Below are positions 34,909-40,644 of a stretch of 40,644 nt of DNA, one piece after another. The first letter of the stretch is position 1, and each line of letters begins with the position of its first letter. The position numbers were made by a program, and so were the translations under genes. This DNA comes from Acidobacteriota bacterium (lineage in GTDB: Bacteria; Acidobacteriota; Thermoanaerobaculia; Multivoradales; JAGPDF01), in assembly GCA_012521815.1 (NCBI GenBank), contig JAAYLR010000134.1:1-40644 (forward strand), in the 5' to 3' direction. The notes beneath the pieces were generated by a model that was not told where the DNA came from, searched no databases, and worked only from the letters and a program-made list of their open reading frames with translations.

Positions 34909-35979
34909 TCAGGGCTCGCGGCGGGTGGCGGCGAGGCGCCGTTCGCGCGCCCGCCGGAAGCTGGCGAGGCGGCGGCGCCGGCGGGCGAGCCGGACCACCG
35001 TGGGGATCATCACCAGCGTGAGGAGGAGCGCGAGCGCGATCGCGAGCTCGCGGGCGAGCCGGGCGCGATCGGCGGCGGCGGAGCGCACGAGGGCCGCGGA
35101 GAAGTAGGTCCAGACCGCGACCGCCGGGGTCAGGCCCACCGCCGAGCTGCCGATGAAGAGCGGGAAGCGGATGCCGGCGACCGCGGCGGCGGCGTTGACG
35201 AACGGAAAGGGGACGGGCAGGAAGCGCAGGCCCACGAGCGCGGTGAAGCCGTGCCGGTGGAGCATCCGCTCGGCGCGGGCGAGCCGGCTGCCACCGAGCC
35301 TCTCGACGGCCTCGCGGCCGAGGCTGCGGGCGACGAGGTAGGTCGTCGTCGCCCCGAGCAGGGTGCCGAGGACGTTCCAGATCGTGCCCAGGACGATGCC
35401 GAAGATCGCACCGCCCACGAAGAGCAGCGGGGTGGCGGGCACGCCGAGCGGACAGAGCACCGCGTAGAGCAGGAGGAGGAGGCCGGGCATCCACCAGTGG
35501 TCGTCCGCCCGCTCGAGGAGCGCGAGCAGCCGTTCGGGCTGGACGAGCTCTCCCGCCGGGGTCCAGCGGAGGATGGCGAAGGTGCCGCCGAGCAACGCCA
35601 CCAGCGCTCCGAGGCGGATCCAGGGGGCGAGCGCGCGCCCGGCTGCGGGCCGGGGGCGGGGGGGCGCGGCGAGCGCGAGATCGCAGGCCTCGGCCTCCCG
35701 CCGGAGGCGGGCGACGTCCACCCCCAGGAGGTTCCGGGGAAGCGTCGCCAGCGCGCTGCGGGCGCGGAGCAGCTCGGCCTCTCCGGCCGCGAAGTCGCGG
35801 ACGGCGGCAGCGGCCCCGGCGCGCGCGAGCGCGGCGAGGGCGGCGAGGAGCTCCCCTTCCGCCTCTCCCGCCACGGCGGCCTCGCCCCAGCGGGTGGCGG
35901 CGAGGGCGTAGTCGTCGCGATCGAACGCTTCGAGTCCGGCAAGGAGCGCGGGAGCGAGCTGCCCGGCGGGCTCCTTCAC
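34909..35979 (-). CDS. TVP38/TMEM64 (DedA-like) membrane protein with N-terminal DUF309-like domain
   Basis: PLGVPATPLLFVGGAIFGIVLGTIWNVLGTLLGATTTYLVARSLGRE, GLRFLPVPFPFVNAAAAVAGI; N-term LLAGLEAFDRDDYALAATRWGEAA and NLLGVDVARLRREAEAC; GTG start. Confidence 0.78.
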   Translation of the reverse strand: MKEPAGQLAPALLAGLEAFDRDDYALAATRWGEAAVAGEAEGELLAALAALARAGAAAAVRDFAAGEAELLRARSALATLPRNLLGVDVARLRREAEACDLALAAPPRPRPAAGRALAPWIRLGALVALLGGTFAILRWTPAGELVQPERLLALLERADDHWWMPGLLLLLYAVLCPLGVPATPLLFVGGAIFGIVLGTIWNVLGTLLGATTTYLVARSLGREAVERLGGSRLARAERMLHRHGFTALVGLRFLPVPFPFVNAAAAVAGIRFPLFIGSSAVGLTPAVAVWTYFSAALVRSAAADRARLARELAIALALLLTLVMIPTVVRLARRRRRLASFRRARERRLAATRREP

Positions 35980-36230
35980 CGCGCCTCGGCGGGGGGATCG
36001 AGGGAGAGGAACTGGCGCAGGTGCGACTCGAGCACCCGCGCCGCCCCCGGATCCATGAAGTTGAGGCGCAGCTCGTTGATCACCATCACCTCGGCGCGCT
36101 CCCACTCCAGCCAGCAGTCGAGGCAGACATGGGCTGCGATCTCGGTGCCGAGGGCACTGCGCATGGGGGGCTTGGTGAGGGCGGGAGCGTCGGCGCGCCC
36201 GCAGCGGACACAGGAGATGACAGCGTTCAT
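35976..36230 (-). CDS. YggX-like (Fe(2+)-trafficking-like) protein with CxxC pairs
   Basis: CVRCGR...CLDCWLEWERAEVMVINELRLNFMDPGAARVLESHLRQFL resembles the YggX core W..WQ....MLINE..LN.M....R..LE..M..FL. Confidence 0.65.
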   Translation of the reverse strand: MNAVISCVRCGRADAPALTKPPMRSALGTEIAAHVCLDCWLEWERAEVMVINELRLNFMDPGAARVLESHLRQFLSLDPPAEAR

Positions 36231-36493
36231 CGGACCTCTCCGGGGAGCAGGATGCGCGAGGTGGCGCGTTCGCCGACCTCGCGCGGGATCTGGACGAGGA
36301 AGAGGTGGTCCCGCTCCGCGGCGGGGCCGCGCAGCTGCTTGACCACCTCGTCGGGTACGGCGAGGGTGACGTAGGCGGCGCGCCGGTCGTTGCGCCGCGC
36401 CGAATCGGTGACGAGCCCGGCGAGGGGAACGATCTCGATCCGGTCCCGGTACTTCTCGAGCGCGAAGGCGAGCAGCTCCTCAGGCCTGGTCAC
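36227..36493 (-). CDS. Hypothetical protein
   Basis: 88 aa, 4-nt overlap with downstream gene, same operon. Confidence 0.6.
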   Translation of the reverse strand: MTRPEELLAFALEKYRDRIEIVPLAGLVTDSARRNDRRAAYVTLAVPDEVVKQLRGPAAERDHLFLVQIPREVGERATSRILLPGEVR

Positions 36494-37427
36494 GGGCGAG
36501 CACCTCCCGGAAGTAGTCGAGGGTGCGCCGGATCCCCTCGTCGAGGGAGATCCGCGGCTCCCAGCCGAGGACCTCCCGGGCCAGCGAGATGTCCGGCTGC
36601 CGGGTCTTCGGGTCGTCGACGGGCAGCGGCTCGAAGACGATCTCCGAGTCGCCGCCGACCGCGGCGCGGATCGTCTCGGCGAACTCGAGGATCGTCATCT
36701 CGTGCGGGTTGCCGATGTTGACCGGATCGGTCTGGGCGCTCAGGAGCAGGCGATAGATCCCCTCGATCAGGTCGTCCACGTAGCAGAACGAGCGGGTCTG
36801 GCTGCCGTCGCCGAAGACCGTCAGCGGCCGGCCGGTGAGCGCCTGCTGGAGGAACGCCGGCACCACCCGGCCGTCGCGCGGCCGCATCCGCGGCCCGTAG
36901 GTGTTGAAGATCCGCACGATGCGGGTGTCGAGGCCGTGCACCCGGTGGTAGGCCATCACCATCGCCTCGGCGAACCGCTTCGCCTCGTCGTAGACGCCGC
37001 GCGGACCGACCGGGTTCACGTTGCCCCAGTAGCTCTCCGGCTGCGGATGGACGAGCGGGTCGCCGTAGACCTCGGAGGTGGAGGCGAGCAGGAAGCGCGC
37101 TCCCTTCGCCTTGGCGAGGCCGAGGCCGTTGTGGGTGCCGAGCGAGCCGACCTTGAGGGTCTGGATCGGCAGCTCGAGGTAGTCGATCGGCGAGGCGGGG
37201 GAGGCGAAATGGAGCACGTAGTCGACCGGGCCGGCGATCGTGAACGGCCGCGACACGTCGTGGAGCAGGAAGGAGAAGGCCGGCGAGCCGTCGAGCGCGC
37301 GCAGGTTCTCCCGCTTGCCGGTGACGAGGTTGTCGACCGCGACCACCCGCATCCCCTCGGCGACGAGCCGCTCGCAGAGATGGGAGCCGAGGAAGCCGGC
37401 GCCGCCGGTGACGACGGCGGTCTTCAC
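36480..37427 (-). CDS. UDP-glucuronate decarboxylase-like NAD-dependent epimerase (UXS type)
   Basis: [67 protein letters not shown]. Confidence 0.87.
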   Translation of the reverse strand: MKTAVVTGGAGFLGSHLCERLVAEGMRVVAVDNLVTGKRENLRALDGSPAFSFLLHDVSRPFTIAGPVDYVLHFASPASPIDYLELPIQTLKVGSLGTHNGLGLAKAKGARFLLASTSEVYGDPLVHPQPESYWGNVNPVGPRGVYDEAKRFAEAMVMAYHRVHGLDTRIVRIFNTYGPRMRPRDGRVVPAFLQQALTGRPLTVFGDGSQTRSFCYVDDLIEGIYRLLLSAQTDPVNIGNPHEMTILEFAETIRAAVGGDSEIVFEPLPVDDPKTRQPDISLAREVLGWEPRISLDEGIRRTLDYFREVLARDQA

Positions 37428-38737
37428 GGAGCGACCTCGGCGCGTCCCACCGAGACGTAGCGCAACCCGGCGGCGGCGACCCGCGCCGGCTCGTAGAGGT
37501 TGCGCAGGTCGACGAGCAGCGGCGTGCCGAGGCGGCTCCGGAGCTCGGCGAGGTTGAGGGCGCGGAACTGGTTCCACTCGGTGGCGATCACCACGCCGTC
37601 GGCGCCGGTGGCGGCGGTGTACGGATCGTCGCAGTATTCGATCGGCGGCAGCAGCGACCGGGCCTCCTGCATCGCCGCGGGGTCGAAGGCACGCACGGTG
37701 GCGCCGCCGGCGACGAGCCCCTCGACGATCGGGATCGCCGGCGACTCGCGCATGTCGTCGGTGTCCCCCTTGAAGGCGAGCCCGAGCAGGGCGATCGTCT
37801 TGCCGTCGAGGCCGCCGAAGGCGCGCTCGATCTTCCCCACCATCCGCTGCTTCGTCCGTTCGTTGGCCGCGAGCACCGCGTCGATGATCGCGAACTCGAG
37901 GCCGCGCTCGCGCGCGATCTGCCCCACCGCCCGGGTGTCTTTCGGGAAGCAGGAGCCGCCGAAGCCGGGGCCCGGCTGGAGGAAGCGCGGTCCGATCCGG
38001 CTGTCGAGCCCCATGCCGCGCGCCACCACCTCGACGTCGGCGCCGACCGCCTCGCAGATCTCGGCGATCTCGTTGACGAAGGTGATCTTCGTCGCGAGGA
38101 AGCCGTTCGAGGCGTACTTGATCATCTCCGCGGACTCCACGTTCGCGACCACGAACGGGACGCCGGCGACCTTGAGCGGGGCGTAGATCTCCAGCATCAC
38201 CTCGACGGCGCGCTGGCTGCGGGCGCCGATGACCACGCGGTCGGGGCGGAGGAAGTCCTCGATCGCCGAGCCCTCGCGCAGGAACTCGGGGTTCGAGACC
38301 ACCGCGAACTCCTGGTTGCCGCCGGAGACGGAGGAGACGATCTCCTCGACCATCTGGCCGGTGCCCACCGGCACCGTGGACTTCGTGATCACGACCTTGA
38401 AGCCGTTGAGGTTCTCGCCGATCGACTGGGCGACCTGGCGGACGAACGAGAGATCGGCCGAGCCGTCGGGCAGCGGCGGGGTGCCCACCGCGATGAAGAC
38501 CGCCTGCGCCTCGCGCACCGCGGGGGCGAGGTCGGTGGTGAAGGCGAGCCGGCCGGCCTTCACGTTCTTCTCGACGATCTCTTCGAGGCCGGGCTCGTAG
38601 ATCGGGATCTCGCCCCGTTCGAGCGCGGCGATCTTCCGCTCGTCCTTGTCGACGCCGGTGACCTCCATGCCGAAATCGGCCAGGCAGGCCCCGGTCACCA
38701 GACCGACGTAACCGCTGCCGACGACGCAGATCTTCAT
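37424..38737 (-). CDS. ugd: UDP-glucose 6-dehydrogenase
   Basis: [78 protein letters not shown]. Confidence 0.93.
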   Translation of the reverse strand: MKICVVGSGYVGLVTGACLADFGMEVTGVDKDERKIAALERGEIPIYEPGLEEIVEKNVKAGRLAFTTDLAPAVREAQAVFIAVGTPPLPDGSADLSFVRQVAQSIGENLNGFKVVITKSTVPVGTGQMVEEIVSSVSGGNQEFAVVSNPEFLREGSAIEDFLRPDRVVIGARSQRAVEVMLEIYAPLKVAGVPFVVANVESAEMIKYASNGFLATKITFVNEIAEICEAVGADVEVVARGMGLDSRIGPRFLQPGPGFGGSCFPKDTRAVGQIARERGLEFAIIDAVLAANERTKQRMVGKIERAFGGLDGKTIALLGLAFKGDTDDMRESPAIPIVEGLVAGGATVRAFDPAAMQEARSLLPPIEYCDDPYTAATGADGVVIATEWNQFRALNLAELRSRLGTPLLVDLRNLYEPARVAAAGLRYVSVGRAEVAP

Positions 38738-38881
38738 GGCTGGACCTCTCGAGGATGAAGTTGGCGCATGCGGATATGGGGACCGGCGGGCCGGGCGCCC
38801 GGGCCGGACCGGAGGAACGGGGGGAGCATATCGCGGGGAGCCGCTCGCCCGGAAGCGTTGCGGGGCGGTTGGCCGCGGCCG

Positions 38882-40156
38882 TCAGCGGCCGGACTCGTCC
38901 TTTTCGACCAGCGCGATCAGGCGCTCGGCCAGCTCGGGATCGAACTGCGTGCCGGCGGCGGCGCGGATCGCCTCGCAGGCGGCCGCGGGGGAGCGGGGCT
39001 GCTGGTAGCTCGCGGCGTTCGTCATGCTGTCGTACGCCTCGGCGAGGCCGATGATCCGCGCCTCGAGCGGGATCGCCTCGCCGGCGAGGCCGTCCGGGTA
39101 GCCGCCGCCGTTCCACCACTCGTGGTGATGGCGGACGATCGGGGCGAGCTCCTCCCAGAGGCGGATCGGCGCGAGCATCTCGGCGCCGAGAGCCGGATGG
39201 AGCCGTACCGTCGCCTGGTTCGTCCGCTGGTCGCGCGCGATCCCGAGCATCCCGAGATCGTGGAGGAGGGCGGCGGTGTGGAGGCGGCGCAGCCGCTCCT
39301 CGTCGAGCCCGAGCGCGCGCCCGAGGCGCGTGGCATGGTGGGCGACGGCGGTGGCATGCGCCCCCTGCGCGCCGATATGGGCGTCGAGAGCGGCGATCAG
39401 CAGGTGGGTCGCGTGGGTGTAGAAGTTGCGCTGGGTCTCCCGCAGCTCGGCGTTGCGCAGGGCGGTGCCGAGCATCCGCGCGAGGGTACCGAGGAAGGCG
39501 GCGGTCCGCTCCGCATCGGCGGCCGCGAGCGGCTGCAGCGCCACGAGGGCACCTCTCGGTCCGTCTCCGGCCCGGCAGGGGAGGGCGGTGGCGAAGAGGC
39601 CGCCGCGCTGCCAGGAGGCGCTGCCGGCGAGCGCTTCGTTCACCACCCGCTCCTCCTCGCAGGCGGCCTGGGCGAGCCGTTCGAGATCGGCGGGCGCGTG
39701 CTGCCGGGCGAGTGCGGCGGCCGGCCCCGTGGCGGCGAGGATCGGGTGGCGGCCGGCGGCGTCGGCCGGGCCGAGCAGCAGGGCGCTGCCCACGAGGCGG
39801 GCGGCGTGGGTGACCGCCGCGCGGTGCACCTCGTCCTCGTGCTCGGCGGCCGCGAGATCCCGCGAGGCGAGCAGCAGGGTCGCGAGCTGCCGGTTGTCGC
39901 GGTCGAGCGTCTCGACCGCCTGGCGCGAGGTGCGGCGCAGCGCGAAGAAGGCGGCGAGGCTCAGGATGCCGAGGCCGGCGAAGGTCGCGAGCAGGACCGG
40001 GCGCGTCTCCGTGCCCGACTGCTGGAGCAGCGCCCGGCCGAGCAGCGCCAGCGCCGCGAGCGGCACCACCGCGCCGAGGAAGTAGGCGATGTAGGCGACC
40101 CGGTCGAGGCGCTGGGAGAAGAGCGAGAGCCGGTGCGGCTTCCTCCGCTCGGTCAC
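38882..40156 (-). CDS. Membrane HD-GYP-type phosphohydrolase with GAF-like region
   Basis: TM pair, [46 protein letters not shown]. Confidence 0.83.
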   Translation of the reverse strand: MTERRKPHRLSLFSQRLDRVAYIAYFLGAVVPLAALALLGRALLQQSGTETRPVLLATFAGLGILSLAAFFALRRTSRQAVETLDRDNRQLATLLLASRDLAAAEHEDEVHRAAVTHAARLVGSALLLGPADAAGRHPILAATGPAAALARQHAPADLERLAQAACEEERVVNEALAGSASWQRGGLFATALPCRAGDGPRGALVALQPLAAADAERTAAFLGTLARMLGTALRNAELRETQRNFYTHATHLLIAALDAHIGAQGAHATAVAHHATRLGRALGLDEERLRRLHTAALLHDLGMLGIARDQRTNQATVRLHPALGAEMLAPIRLWEELAPIVRHHHEWWNGGGYPDGLAGEAIPLEARIIGLAEAYDSMTNAASYQQPRSPAAACEAIRAAAGTQFDPELAERLIALVEKDESGR

Positions 40157-40169
40157 GGTTCCGCGTCCT

Positions 40170-40644
40170 TCAGGCCTTCCGGTCGGCGAGGTACCAGGCG
40201 ACGAAGCGGGCGAGCCCTTCCCGGATCGGGACCTTCGGCGCGTAGCCGAGCAGACGCCCGGCCTTGGTCACGTCGGCGTAGGTGATCGGCACGTCGCCGG
40301 GCTGCTCGGGCAGCGGTTCGACCCGCGGTTCGACGCCGAGCTCGGCGGCGAGCCAGCGGACGAGGTCACCGAGGCGCGTCGTCTCCGCCCCGCCGAGGTT
40401 GAAGATCTCGAAGCCCGGCGCGAGGTCGCGGGCCGCGACGATGCCGTCGACGATGTCGTCCACGTAGGTGTAGTCGCGCCGGGTGCTGCCGTCGCCGTAG
40501 AGCGGGACCGGCTCGCCGCGGGCGATCAGGTCGGTGAACTTGTGGATCGCCATCTCCGGACGCTGGGCCGGGCCGTAGACGGTGAAGAAGCGCAGGCAGG
40601 AGCAGTGGAGGCCGTAGAGGTGGGCGTAGTTGAAGCAGAGCAGC
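40170..40644 (-). CDS. UDP-glucuronate 4-epimerase-like SDR (5' end outside the window)
   Basis: LRFFTVYGPAQRPEMAIHKFTDLI, RRDYTYVDDIVDGI, GDVPITYADVTKAGRLLGYAPKVPIREGLARFVAWY; open at window edge. Confidence 0.82.
   Translation of the reverse strand, partial: LLCFNYAHLYGLHCSCLRFFTVYGPAQRPEMAIHKFTDLIARGEPVPLYGDGSTRRDYTYVDDIVDGIVAARDLAPGFEIFNLGGAETTRLGDLVRWLAAELGVEPRVEPLPEQPGDVPITYADVTKAGRLLGYAPKVPIREGLARFVAWYLADRKA

Noticed and set aside
38790-38830. GC-rich palindromes near ugd start
   Set aside because: Expected by chance at this GC content and not placed as a clear terminator.
1-40644. CRISPR arrays, retron-like or phage defence islands
   Set aside because: No regularly spaced repeats, reverse transcriptase, or recognised defence domains were found by reading the ORFs.

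Overview
High-GC bacterial chromosomal segment, about 36 densely packed genes on both strands. The style suggests Acidobacteriota or a relative, but taxonomy is inference only. No rRNA, tRNA, CRISPR array or intact IS element was seen. Main content: a Gld-like ABC transporter cluster with an OPT transporter and a DUF4340 protein; divergent methylmalonyl-CoA mutase and class II (B12) ribonucleotide reductase genes; a secreted metallopeptidase/beta-propeller/barrel protein; TlpA thioredoxin; OmpA lipoprotein; VWA protein; an archaeal-type (type II) GAPDH-like protein; MBL hydrolase; RlmD/TrmA-type methyltransferase; PTPS; FolE; FabH; an ECF sigma/Ser-Thr kinase pair; a small accessory patch with a VapC remnant and a Cys-rich secreted peptide; a ClpX-like AAA+ ATPase; and a UDP-sugar cluster (Ugd, UXS-like and GAE-like epimerases, HD-GYP). 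The most notable observation is a gene missing from the ORF track: a 77-codon SelW/Rdx-like gene at 22310..22077 (-) with an in-frame UGA in a C-x-x-U motif, followed by a compact hairpin with GU in its apical loop (bacterial SECIS-like). A second notable pattern is seven genes with a TANNNT -10-like hexamer only 6-7 nt upstream of the start codon, suggesting frequent leaderless transcription. A third is an imperfect direct repeat of the fabH 3' end (36/41 identical) flanking a small gene cassette.
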